Positions 1-6,966 of a stretch of 29,328 nt of DNA are shown here, piece after piece. The position numbers and the translations under genes were made by a program. Numbering within the stretch: the stretch's first letter is position 1; each line of letters starts with the position of its first letter. The stretch is from IMG/VR virus record IMGVR_UViG_3300043444_000093, positions 1 through 29,328 of that record. The stretch is one strand, 5' to 3'. Below the pieces are notes generated by a model. That model searched no databases. It was not told where the DNA came from and worked only from the letters and a program-made list of their open reading frames with translations. Source of the stretch: a virus.

Positions 1-200
1 GGGGTGGTTGCTTTGTAGAACTTTTGTGGGAGCCTCTTAAGTACACAAAAAAGAGGAATTAAGAAAAGACTAAATAGAACTAAAAAGTCTAATAAAATCA
101 AAGAAGTTAACTAATTAATTGGGGACAGGTTAGATCATGGGAGATAATCTGTTAGCGAAAGCGTACACAGGAGGGCTTGCATAGACCCCTTGAGGTCTAG

Positions 201-220
201 GAAGTGGACACAAGAGGTCT
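201..220 (+). repeat. Iteron-like motif, copy 1
   Basis: The sequence GAAGTGGACACAAGAGGTCT is the reference copy. Its core TGGACACAAGAGGT (205-218) recurs exactly at 426-439. The 12-mer GACACAAGAGGT recurs at 580-591 over the start of the small terminase gene. An 18 of 20 match lies at 1001-1020 inside the large terminase gene. A second overlapping repeat, GAGGTCTA-N-GAAGT, occurs at 192-205 and 214-227, which is a 22-base period. Confidence 0.6.
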
Positions 221-286
221 ATGAAGTAAGGAATTAGAGTGTAGACTCTAAAGATAGAAGACAATACAAATAAATACAAATAATGC

Positions 287-314
287 TTGACATCTTAGAA
301 AAGTACAGTATAAT
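287..314 (+). promoter_or_regulatory. Consensus sigma70-type promoter before terminase genes
   Basis: A perfect -35 TTGACA (287-292), a 16-base spacer and a perfect -10 TATAAT (309-314) predict a start near 321. That gives a leader of about 257 bases before the first gene at 578. This is the strongest promoter match in the window. Confidence 0.85.
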
Positions 315-321
315 TCTCTAT

Positions 322-335
322 GAAGGTAATCCTTC
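322..335 (+). other. Hairpin at the predicted 5' end of the leader
   Basis: GAAGG (322-326) and CCTTC (331-335) form a 5-bp stem with a TAAT loop, right at the predicted transcription start. A 5'-terminal stem-loop can stabilise an mRNA; that role is inferred. Confidence 0.4.
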
Positions 336-352
336 CAAGAACTCAAATGAAG

Positions 353-375
353 ACTAAGTAGACAGGCTACTTAGT
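353..375 (+). other. Perfect 9-bp hairpin in the terminase leader
   Basis: ACTAAGTAG (353-361) pairs fully with CTACTTAGT (367-375) around a 5-base loop, about 30 bases into the predicted transcript. No U-run follows, so it is not a standard terminator. The right arm CTACTTA (367-373) can instead pair with TAAGTAG at 439-445, so two exclusive folds are possible. Confidence 0.55.
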
Positions 376-425
376 TAATACAGGAAGTTTCTAAGTGAGT
401 TACTTCTTTGTCTAGCTTCCTAAGT

Positions 426-439
426 TGGACACAAGAGGT
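426..439 (+). repeat. Iteron-like motif, copy 2
   Basis: This is an exact 14-base repeat of 205-218. It lies in the transcribed leader of the terminase genes. The bases just after it (TAAGTAG, 439-445) could also pair with the right arm of the hairpin at 353-375. Confidence 0.6.
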
Positions 440-577
440 AAGTAGTAGTTAATACAATAATTAATATACTTCATTTAGATTCTTGCTTTAATGTTAAATG
501 CCATAGTATCTCTAGAGTACTCATAGTAGTGGGTATCCCTATTGTTATTTATTCTATCATCTCCTCAAAGGACAAAG

Positions 578-982
578 ATGACACAAGAGGTTACAGAGCT
601 GAAGGTTAGAGGACGAGGTAGGCCCAAGAAGGGTGAGATAGTAGCTAAGAAATCCAAGAACAGAGGTACCTTAGGTCGTCCTAAGGGAGACAAGGCTATT
701 ATCGACGAGTACAAAGCTAGGATGCTTAACTCACCTAAGTCAGCCAAAGTCTTAGAGACTATCCTCAATGCTGCCTTGAATGATGACCATAAGAACCAAG
801 CAGCAGCGTGGAAGCTAGTCGTAGATAGGATAATGCCAGTCAGTGCTTTCGAACAAACAAAACAAGGATCTGGTACTCCTTCTATTAGCATTAATATCAC
901 TGGGCTTACTCAAGCTAGTACTGTTATTGAGCAAGACGATGTCGAAGTTGACATCCAAGACGTAGAGTCCAAGTATGACTAG
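578..982 (+). CDS. Putative terminase small subunit (AT-hook-like DNA-binding protein)
   Basis: The role is assigned mainly from context: this 134-aa protein lies directly before the large terminase and overlaps it by 8 bases. It is strongly basic at the N-terminus, with two AT-hook-like cores, RGRGRPKKG (residues 11-19) and LGRPKG (32-37). The C-terminus is acidic. The middle (about residues 50-85) reads as a helical region. Small terminases bind the packaging site and hand DNA to the large subunit. The start was chosen at 578 because AAAGGA lies at 568-573, just upstream; an in-frame TTG at 542 has no such site. It could instead be a general DNA-binding protein. The protein family is not recognised from sequence alone. 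Confidence 0.65.
   Translation: MTQEVTELKVRGRGRPKKGEIVAKKSKNRGTLGRPKGDKAIIDEYKARMLNSPKSAKVLETILNAALNDDHKNQAAAWKLVVDRIMPVSAFEQTKQGSGTPSISINITGLTQASTVIEQDDVEVDIQDVESKYD
580..591 (+). repeat. Iteron-like motif, copy 3, at a start codon
   Basis: GACACAAGAGGT is shared with copies 1 and 2. Here the first G is the last base of the ATG of the small terminase candidate, so the motif also encodes the protein's N-terminus. Confidence 0.45.
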
Positions 983-2234
983 CCTTAACTTTGAGCTACT
1001 GAAGTGGCAACAAGAGGTCTTCAAGGACACTCATCGCTTCAAGGTCGTAGCTGCTGGACGTCGTTGTGGTAAGTCTAGGCTCTCAGCTGTGACCTTGCTC
1101 ATAGAGGCTCTAAACTGTCCTGAAGGGTCAGCTGTGATGTACATAGCTCCTACCCTAGGACAAGCTAGAACTATTATGTGGGACTTGTTGAATGATCTTG
1201 GTCGTCCTGTTATTAAGTCTTCCCACGTTAATAACCTTGAGATTACCCTTGTCAACGGTAGGAAGATTCTCGTTAGAGGTGCTGATAACCCTGATTCTCT
1301 ACGGGGTGTGTCTCTCACCTACGTAGTGCTAGACGAGTGCGCCTTTATCAAAGAAGACACATGGCAAAAGATCATTCGAGCTTCCTTGTCTGACAAAAAA
1401 GGTAGAGCACTGTTTATCAGTACCCCTAGTGGACGTAACTGGTTCTACGATGTCTTCAACCTAGGACAAGAAGGCAAAGACGAGGAGTGGCAGAGCTGGC
1501 ACTTCACAACCAAGGATAACGAGACTATCGACCCTAAGGAAATTGAAGCTGCTGAGAGGACTCTAAGCTCCTTTGCCTTCAAACAGGAGTATCTCTCCAG
1601 TTTTGATACAGCTGGTTCTGACTTGTTCAAAGAAGAATGGCTGAAGTACGAAGAGGAGCCTGACTACGGTGAGTACGTCATAGCTATCGACTTAGCTGGT
1701 TTCGAGGATGTAGCTAAGAACGCAGGGGCTGCTAAGAAGAGACTAGATGAGTCAGCTATCACTATCTGTAAGATCTTAGACAACGGTGATTGGTGGGTTA
1801 AGGACATCATCCACGGACGATGGGACATCAAAGAGACTGCTCTGAAGATCCTCTTAGCTGTCAAGGAACACAGACCTATCTCCGTAGGTATCGAAAGAGG
1901 TGCTCTAAAGAATGCTGTGATGCACTACCTCGAAGACTTGATGAGAAAGAACAATGTCTACTGTCACATCCAAGACCTAACTCATGGGAACAAAAAGAAG
2001 GTAGATAGGGTTGTCTGGGCATTACAAGGTCGCTTTGAACACGGTCGTATCACCTTGAATGAGGACGGTAACTGGAAAGAGTTTCAAGACCAGTACATCA
2101 TGTTCCCTGCCACAGGTGTTCACGATGACTTGATTGACTCTCTAGCTTACGTGGATCAGTTAGCTGTCACCTCTTACCAGCAAGACTACGAGGAAGATGA
2201 TTGGGAACCACTTGACTCAGTGTCAGGATTTTAA
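975..2234 (+). CDS. terL: Terminase large subunit
   Basis: This is the motor ATPase and nuclease that cuts the concatemer and pumps DNA into the prohead through the portal. The 419-aa length is normal for the family. Visible motifs are Walker A AGRRCGKS (27-34), Walker B VVLDE (117-121), the coupling motif STPSG (149-153), and an RNase H-like nuclease domain starting at AIDLAG with D239 and ending in HDDLIDSLAY near residue 390. All key residues are present, so it should be active. ATG 975 overlaps the end of the preceding gene; no strong ribosome site is seen, so translational coupling is likely. The iteron-like copy at 1001-1020 lies inside this gene. Confidence 0.95.
   Translation: MTSLNFELLKWQQEVFKDTHRFKVVAAGRRCGKSRLSAVTLLIEALNCPEGSAVMYIAPTLGQARTIMWDLLNDLGRPVIKSSHVNNLEITLVNGRKILVRGADNPDSLRGVSLTYVVLDECAFIKEDTWQKIIRASLSDKKGRALFISTPSGRNWFYDVFNLGQEGKDEEWQSWHFTTKDNETIDPKEIEAAERTLSSFAFKQEYLSSFDTAGSDLFKEEWLKYEEEPDYGEYVIAIDLAGFEDVAKNAGAAKKRLDESAITICKILDNGDWWVKDIIHGRWDIKETALKILLAVKEHRPISVGIERGALKNAVMHYLEDLMRKNNVYCHIQDLTHGNKKKVDRVVWALQGRFEHGRITLNEDGNWKEFQDQYIMFPATGVHDDLIDSLAYVDQLAVTSYQQDYEEDDWEPLDSVSGF
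1001..1020 (+). repeat. Iteron-like motif, copy 4, inside the large terminase gene
   Basis: It matches 18 of 20 bases of copy 1; only AC is swapped to CA at the eighth and ninth positions. It encodes the segment KWQQEV near the terminase N-terminus, so protein constraint could explain part of the match. Confidence 0.4.
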
Positions 2235-2249
2235 AGTAATAAATAACTA

Positions 2250-2278
2250 TTGACAAATTAACACTTTTAGTGTATATT
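2250..2278 (+). promoter_or_regulatory. Sigma70-type promoter before portal
   Basis: TTGACA (2250-2255), a 17-base spacer and TATATT (2273-2278) lie in the 75-base gap between terminase and portal. The predicted start is near 2285, about 25 bases before the portal ATG. Confidence 0.75.
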
Positions 2279-2309
2279 GCCGCTAACTAATTAGAGAACC
2301 CTAATACTT

Positions 2310-4370
2310 ATGGAAAACATGGACAATAACGAAGGTACGAAGTGGGAAGAACCAACGGAGTCCGACAAAGAACTCACCGACTTCGTTGTTGAGCACTGCG
2401 ACCGTTGGCGTGATTACCGTGATACTAACTTCCTAGATGCTTGGGAGGAATACGAGCGTATCTTCCGTGGTCAGTGGGCAGCTAACGATAAGACTCGTGA
2501 ATCAGAGCGTTCTAAGCTGGTGTCCCCTGCTACTCAGCAGGCTGTTGAAACACGCCATGCTGAAATTCTTGAAGCTATCTTCGGTCAAGGTGACTTCTTC
2601 GATATTGAGGATAATCTCCAAGATGTGAATGGTAACGACATTGACGTAGAGTTGCTCAAGGCTCAGTTGATGGAAGACTTCTCCAAGGATAAGATCCGTA
2701 AGAGTATCGACCAGATTGAACTCATGGCTGAGATCTACGGTACAGGTATCGGTGAAATCGTTGTTAAAGAGGAAGTTGAGTACGTACCGGCTACTCAAGC
2801 AATCCCCGGCGTACAAGGTCAAGCAGCCATTGGCGTACAGGAAAAGCCTCGTACAGCTGTAAAGATTGTCCCTGTTAACCCTAAGAACTTCTTGTTTGAC
2901 CCTAACGGTACTTCGATTGAGGAGTGCATGGGCGTGGCTATCGAGAAGTACGTCTCTATGCACAAGATTGTCAAGGGCATGGAAGATGGTATCTACCGTA
3001 AGGTTAACGTAGGCCCTATGTACTCAGAGGATAGCTTGGAAGCTACTCAAGAGCCCACTCAGTTCAAGGATGACAAGGTTAAGCTCTTGACTTACTACGG
3101 TCTAGTGCCTCGTGAGTACTTGGAGCAACTGGAGAACAACGAAGCTGAAGTGGTTGACTTGTTCCCTGAGGACTCAAGTGCTGATGACTACGCTGATTTG
3201 GTTGAGGCAATTATTGTTATCGCTAATGACTCTTTGTTGCTCAAGGCAGAGCCTAACCCTTACATGATGAAGGATCGTCCTGTTATCTTGTATCAAGACG
3301 ACACAGTTCCTAATCGTTTGTTAGGTCGTGGTACTGTTGAGAAGGCTTACAACATGCAAAAGGCTATTGACGCTCAGGTGCGTAGCCATTTGGACTCTCT
3401 AGCTCTCACAAGTGCTCCTATGATCGCTATGGACGCTACTCGTCTCCCACGTGGTGCTAAGTTCGAGGTTAAGCCCGGTAAAGCTATCTTGACCAACGGT
3501 GCTCCACAGGAGATCTTGTACCCATTCACATTCGGTCAGACAGGTACTAGCAACTTAGCTACCTCTAAAGAGTTCGAGCGTATGCTCTTACAGGCTACTG
3601 GTACTCTTGACTCACAAGGCATGGTGTCTTCAGTGTCTCGTGACGCTGGTCAAGGCGGTATTTCGATGGCTGTTGCCTCGATTATCAAGAAGTACAAGCG
3701 TACCTTGACTAACTTCCAAGAAGATTTCCTGATGCCTTTCATCAAGAAGGCTGCTTTCCGTTACATGCAGTTCGATCCTGAGCGTTATCCTTCAGTTGAT
3801 ATGAACTTCTTGCCGACAGCTACCTTGGGTATCATGGCTCGTGAGTACGAACAACAGCAGTTCATCGCTCTCTTACAGACTCTTGGCCCTAACACACCAG
3901 TGCTACCAGTGATCTTGAAGGGTATCGTACAGAACAGCTCTCTAAGTAACCGCTACGAGATGATCGCAGAGCTTGAGAAGATGAGTCAACCTGACCCACA
4001 ACAGCAACAGATGCAGCAAATGCAGGCTCAGTTGGCTATTGAGGCTGCTCAGGCACAGATTGCAGTCAATACTACTCAAGCTAAACGCAACGAAGCTGAA
4101 GCTATCAATACGATGGTGGAGACTCAGTTGAAACCTAAGGAGGTAGAGGCTAAGATTATCGCTTCCACGACTCAGAATTTGCCTAATAATGACCAATTAG
4201 CTTCACAAGAGTTCGAGAAACGAGTCAAAATTGCTGACTTAATGCTCAAAGAAGCAGACATCAAGAACAAAGCGAAGATCGTTGAGTTGCAGATGAGCAA
4301 GCACAAGCAGGAACAGTCTAATTCTGATGCTGAGTTCTTGAAAAGCTTGACTGAAGGTTTGAATAAATGA
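2310..4370 (+). CDS. Portal (head-tail connector) protein
   Basis: It forms the ring at the unique capsid vertex through which DNA enters and leaves. The 686-aa length and the position right after the large terminase fit large portals of short-tailed phages. The N-terminus has acidic and aromatic helices (DRWRDYRDTNFLDAWEEY), followed by a basic patch and a long mixed body. The C-terminal 110 residues are rich in Gln, Ala and Lys and look like a long helix or coiled coil, typical of portal barrel regions. A promoter lies just upstream. ATG 2310 has only a weak ribosome site; ATG 2319 is a possible alternative. The next gene starts inside the stop region (4-base overlap). Confidence 0.85.
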   Translation: MENMDNNEGTKWEEPTESDKELTDFVVEHCDRWRDYRDTNFLDAWEEYERIFRGQWAANDKTRESERSKLVSPATQQAVETRHAEILEAIFGQGDFFDIEDNLQDVNGNDIDVELLKAQLMEDFSKDKIRKSIDQIELMAEIYGTGIGEIVVKEEVEYVPATQAIPGVQGQAAIGVQEKPRTAVKIVPVNPKNFLFDPNGTSIEECMGVAIEKYVSMHKIVKGMEDGIYRKVNVGPMYSEDSLEATQEPTQFKDDKVKLLTYYGLVPREYLEQLENNEAEVVDLFPEDSSADDYADLVEAIIVIANDSLLLKAEPNPYMMKDRPVILYQDDTVPNRLLGRGTVEKAYNMQKAIDAQVRSHLDSLALTSAPMIAMDATRLPRGAKFEVKPGKAILTNGAPQEILYPFTFGQTGTSNLATSKEFERMLLQATGTLDSQGMVSSVSRDAGQGGISMAVASIIKKYKRTLTNFQEDFLMPFIKKAAFRYMQFDPERYPSVDMNFLPTATLGIMAREYEQQQFIALLQTLGPNTPVLPVILKGIVQNSSLSNRYEMIAELEKMSQPDPQQQQMQQMQAQLAIEAAQAQIAVNTTQAKRNEAEAINTMVETQLKPKEVEAKIIASTTQNLPNNDQLASQEFEKRVKIADLMLKEADIKNKAKIVELQMSKHKQEQSNSDAEFLKSLTEGLNK

Positions 4371-5494
4371 AACTAGAAGACTTGGAAACTAAATTAGGTA
4401 TCTCAGGTCTTTCTGAGGAAGGTAAACTCGCCCTAGTAAAGGACATCCAAGCTAATCTCCCATCGTTGAAGGCTGAGCAGATGAAACTTGAGTCTCAAAC
4501 TCAGGCTCAGATGGTCATTGCAGCGGTTAAGAAGATTCAAGAGAACGTAGAGAACCGTTTTAATGAGCTTTCAGGCTTCATTGAGAACAAAGCAGCTAAG
4601 ATCACCTCAGGTAAGGACGGTATTCAAGGCCCTAAAGGTGAAAAAGGCGATAAAGGCGATCGAGGCGCTGATGGCTACCAAGGTCGTGACGGTAAAGACG
4701 GTAAAGATGGTGAAAAAGGGGATCAAGGCGTAGGCGTAGCTGACGCTAGAGTTGACTTCGATGGATCTCTGGTCATCACTTTGACCGATGGCACTGAGAT
4801 TGACGCCGGTGAAGTTCTCCCATTAGACACCACTGAGAAGCTAAAGGTTTACTTTAATAACCCTGCACCCACTGGCGGTGGAGGCGCTGTAGATTCGGTT
4901 AACGGTCAAACAGGGGAAGTTGTTTTAACAGCCTCTGATGTAGGTGCTGCTACAACTGCTCAAGGGACTAAGGCAGACACTGCTTACGGATGGGGTAATC
5001 ACGCCTCAGCTGGCTATCTAACTACCTTTACTGAAACAGACCCTGTATTTGTTGCTCACGCAGCCTATAACGTAACTAACACTAAGATCTCTAACTGGGA
5101 TAGCGCCTACTCTTGGGGCAACCATGCCTCTGCTGGTTACGCTGTCCTTACAACGGCTCAATCGTACACAGCAGCTCAAAGAGGCGCTGTATCTGCGCTT
5201 ACTGATGGTGCAACTATCACGCCTAACTTTGCCGCAGCTAACAACTTTAGCGTCACTTTAGGCGGCAGCCGTACTTTAGCTAATCCTACTAATCTTACGG
5301 CTGGTCAATCGGGGATTATAAAGATTACACAGGATGCTACAGGTTCTCGAACACTAGCTTTCGGTTCTTATTGGAAGTTCTCTAACGGAACTGCTCCTAC
5401 CTTAACTACAACAGCGAACGCAGTTGATGTATTAGCTTACTACGTTGATAGCTCAACCACGATCACAGCTAAATTGATTACAGACCGTAAATAA
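4367..5494 (+). CDS. Collagen-like tail fibre / virion appendage protein
   Basis: This 375-aa protein is probably a trimeric fibre on the virion. Order of parts: a helical N-terminus (1-80), about 14 uninterrupted collagen Gly-X-Y triplets (residues 82-123) rich in GKD, GEK and GDK, and a Gly-rich linker. Then come two copies of a fibre motif containing WGNHASAGY and a C-terminal domain (270-375). That last domain is about 88% identical to the C-terminus of the fibre gene at 11121-11729. Charged GKD/GEK triplets are typical of bacterial and phage collagens, which trimerise without hydroxyproline. It overlaps the portal stop by 4 bases (ATGA), so it is co-translated with portal. Its position between portal and scaffold is unusual for a fibre. 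Confidence 0.75.
   Translation: MKLEDLETKLGISGLSEEGKLALVKDIQANLPSLKAEQMKLESQTQAQMVIAAVKKIQENVENRFNELSGFIENKAAKITSGKDGIQGPKGEKGDKGDRGADGYQGRDGKDGKDGEKGDQGVGVADARVDFDGSLVITLTDGTEIDAGEVLPLDTTEKLKVYFNNPAPTGGGGAVDSVNGQTGEVVLTASDVGAATTAQGTKADTAYGWGNHASAGYLTTFTETDPVFVAHAAYNVTNTKISNWDSAYSWGNHASAGYAVLTTAQSYTAAQRGAVSALTDGATITPNFAAANNFSVTLGGSRTLANPTNLTAGQSGIIKITQDATGSRTLAFGSYWKFSNGTAPTLTTTANAVDVLAYYVDSSTTITAKLITDRK
5174..5491 (+). repeat. Duplicated fibre C-terminal domain, copy A
   Basis: It encodes the 106 residues from AQRGAVSALTDG to the C-terminus. Copy B is at 11409-11726. By eye, 93 of 106 residues are identical with no gaps, but many synonymous bases differ. Confidence 0.9.
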
Positions 5495-5527
5495 ATAAAA
5501 GATGTGTAAAAAGTACTCAAAAAGTGC

Positions 5528-5556
5528 TTGACAAGACATAAAAAATAGTATACATT
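5528..5556 (+). promoter_or_regulatory. Sigma70-type promoter before the capsid-assembly genes
   Basis: TTGACA (5528-5533), a 17-base spacer and TACATT (5551-5556) sit in the 94-base gap after the collagen-like gene. They should drive the genes from 5589 through scaffold and capsid. Confidence 0.7.
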
Positions 5557-5588
5557 ACGTATTTATTAATTACAAGGTTCTCCTTTAT

Positions 5589-5828
5589 ATGGACAAAGAA
5601 CTTATCAGATTTTACGAGGATGCTTTCTCAATGATGTCCACTCAAGGGTGGAAAGATTTGATGGAAGACATCGAGCGTGTAAAGAATAGCTACGACAAAC
5701 TATCTGCTGTCACGGAAACACACCCATTAGACTTTCGTCGTGGACAGCTTGATATTTTGAACTGGTTATACGGCCTGAAAGGGTCGTACGAGAAGACGTA
5801 TGAGGAACTCACACAGGAGGCATTATGA
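5589..5828 (+). CDS. Small helical protein of unknown function
   Basis: I do not recognise this 79-aa protein. It appears all helical, with many charged and aromatic residues (FYEDAF, WKDLMEDIERVKNSYDKL, RRGQLDILNWLYGLKGSYEKTYEEL) and no cysteines or membrane segment. It is the first gene after the promoter at 5528-5556 and overlaps the next gene by 4 bases (ATGA), so the two are probably made together. Its place before scaffold and capsid suggests a virion or assembly role, which is inference only. Confidence 0.75.
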   Translation: MDKELIRFYEDAFSMMSTQGWKDLMEDIERVKNSYDKLSAVTETHPLDFRRGQLDILNWLYGLKGSYEKTYEELTQEAL

Positions 5829-6061
5829 GCCTACGCATGTTTGAGTTTGTTTGTACTAATTCTCACCGCACTGAAGCTTTGGTAGATACGGAAGTCCACG
5901 CAACTCCTTGTAAGGAATGTGGCTCTGAGGCAACTAGAGTGATAAGCGCACCTACCATGAAGTTAGAGGGCTTTACAGGCTCTTTTCCTACAGCCTATGA
6001 CTCATGGGAACGCAAGCGATCTGAAAAGCTCGCCCAAGAAAAAAAAGCTAACGCAAGTTAG
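5825..6061 (+). CDS. FmdB-like zinc-ribbon protein
   Basis: The 78-aa protein starts with MFEFVC and carries CKECG about 25 residues later, a pattern like the FmdB-type putative regulatory zinc ribbons. The expected first CxxC is degenerate here (only one Cys at VCTNSH, possibly with the His as ligand), so metal binding may be altered. The C-terminal half (PTMKLEGFTGSFPTAYDSW, then a basic tail) is typical of the phage version found near capsid genes. A strong ribosome site (GGAGG) precedes the ATG, which overlaps the previous stop. Function is unknown. Confidence 0.7.
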   Translation: MSLRMFEFVCTNSHRTEALVDTEVHATPCKECGSEATRVISAPTMKLEGFTGSFPTAYDSWERKRSEKLAQEKKANAS

Positions 6062-6155
6062 TGTAGTAGGACTCATAAGTAGAAATACCGAGTTCATTTT
6101 AAAAATATCCTAGAACCACATTATTTTACTAGATAGTGGCAGGAAAGAGGGCAAT

Positions 6156-6932
6156 ATGTTAATTGATGACGAAGAGACGCAGGATAAGTTTGACCAAGTA
6201 GAAGATACTGATAACCAAACTAATACTGAGCAAGTTGAAGCAGCTAAAGAGGAAAGTAAACCTATCATTCCTGAGAAATATCAGGGTAAAAGTGTAGACG
6301 AAATCATCAAGATGCACCAAGAGGCTGAGAAGCTCATTGGTAAGCAAGCTCAAGAGGTAGGTGAAGTAAGGAAACTTGCTGATGACCTTATCAAGCAGAA
6401 CCTCCAATCAACAAATAAACCTGTTGTAGAAGAGCCTGAAGTGGATTTCTTTGAAGATCCTCAGAAAGCAATTCGTAAGACAGTTGAACAGCATCCTGAT
6501 GTCTTGGCAGCTAAACAAGCTTCCCAAGAGTTCAAACGGATGAATATTCAACAGAAGCTGGCACAGACACATCCTGACTTCCAACAAGTCGTTCAAGATG
6601 CAGGCTTCGCTGAGTGGGTTAAAGCCTCTCCAGTGCGCTTGAGTCTGTACGCTAAGGCCGATGGTGAATATGATTTCGACAGTGCTAATGAATTGTTGTC
6701 TACCTATAAACAACTGAAGACTATTCAGACTAAGCAAGTCGCTGCTGTGGACAATACGGCGCGTCAGCAGTCTCTAAAGGCAGCTAGTGTGGATGTAGGT
6801 GGAACTGGTGAATCATCTAAGAAAGTCTATAGGCGCACCGACCTTATTCGGCTGAAAATGACTGACCCTGACCGTTACGAAGCACTCCAACCAGAGATTA
6901 TGCTCGCGTACAGTGAAGGTCGGATCAAGTAA
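6156..6932 (+). CDS. Capsid scaffolding protein
   Basis: It guides assembly of the prohead and is then expelled. The evidence is its position directly before the major capsid gene, its 258-aa length and its composition: a very acidic N-terminus (DDEETQDKFDQVEDTD), long helical charged segments, almost no cysteine, and a basic C-terminus (KVYRRTDLIRLKM, then SEGRIK) of the kind that binds coat protein. A good ribosome site, AGGAAAGAGG, lies just upstream. The sequence itself shows no catalytic motif. The 94-base gap before it holds no gene and no clear promoter. Confidence 0.8.
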   Translation: MLIDDEETQDKFDQVEDTDNQTNTEQVEAAKEESKPIIPEKYQGKSVDEIIKMHQEAEKLIGKQAQEVGEVRKLADDLIKQNLQSTNKPVVEEPEVDFFEDPQKAIRKTVEQHPDVLAAKQASQEFKRMNIQQKLAQTHPDFQQVVQDAGFAEWVKASPVRLSLYAKADGEYDFDSANELLSTYKQLKTIQTKQVAAVDNTARQQSLKAASVDVGGTGESSKKVYRRTDLIRLKMTDPDRYEALQPEIMLAYSEGRIK

Positions 6933-6966
6933 TTTAATAACTTAATCTTATCAAGGATACTTTAAA

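Larger units (their letters stand above)
1..577. other. Non-coding leader and intergenic region upstream of terminase genes
   Basis: No open reading frame of convincing length exists here on either strand. The stretch is AT-rich and holds a consensus promoter (287-314), short hairpins (182-199, 322-335, 353-375, and a looser one at 382-421) and copies of an iteron-like motif (201-220, 426-439, and a degenerate copy at 39-58). Its position directly before the terminase genes, with such repeats, fits a regulatory leader and possibly a packaging signal. That role is inference. I cannot tell whether position 1 is a physical genome end. Confidence 0.7.

Noticed and set aside
137-184. A 15-codon frame in the leader (MGDNLLAKAYTGGLA)
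   Set aside because: Too short, and it lies upstream of the predicted transcription start at about 321.
182-199. Perfect 6-bp hairpin TAGACC/GGTCTA
   Set aside because: No T run, upstream of the promoter, and partly a by-product of the GAGGTCTA repeats; no role can be supported.
2502-2963. A 153-codon - strand frame opposite the portal gene
   Set aside because: Composition is Leu/Asn/Val shadow-like and no gene context supports it.
4367-5494. Whether the collagen triplets are a sequencing or assembly repeat artefact
   Set aside because: Codons vary among the triplets and the frame stays open on both sides, so it is a real coding repeat.
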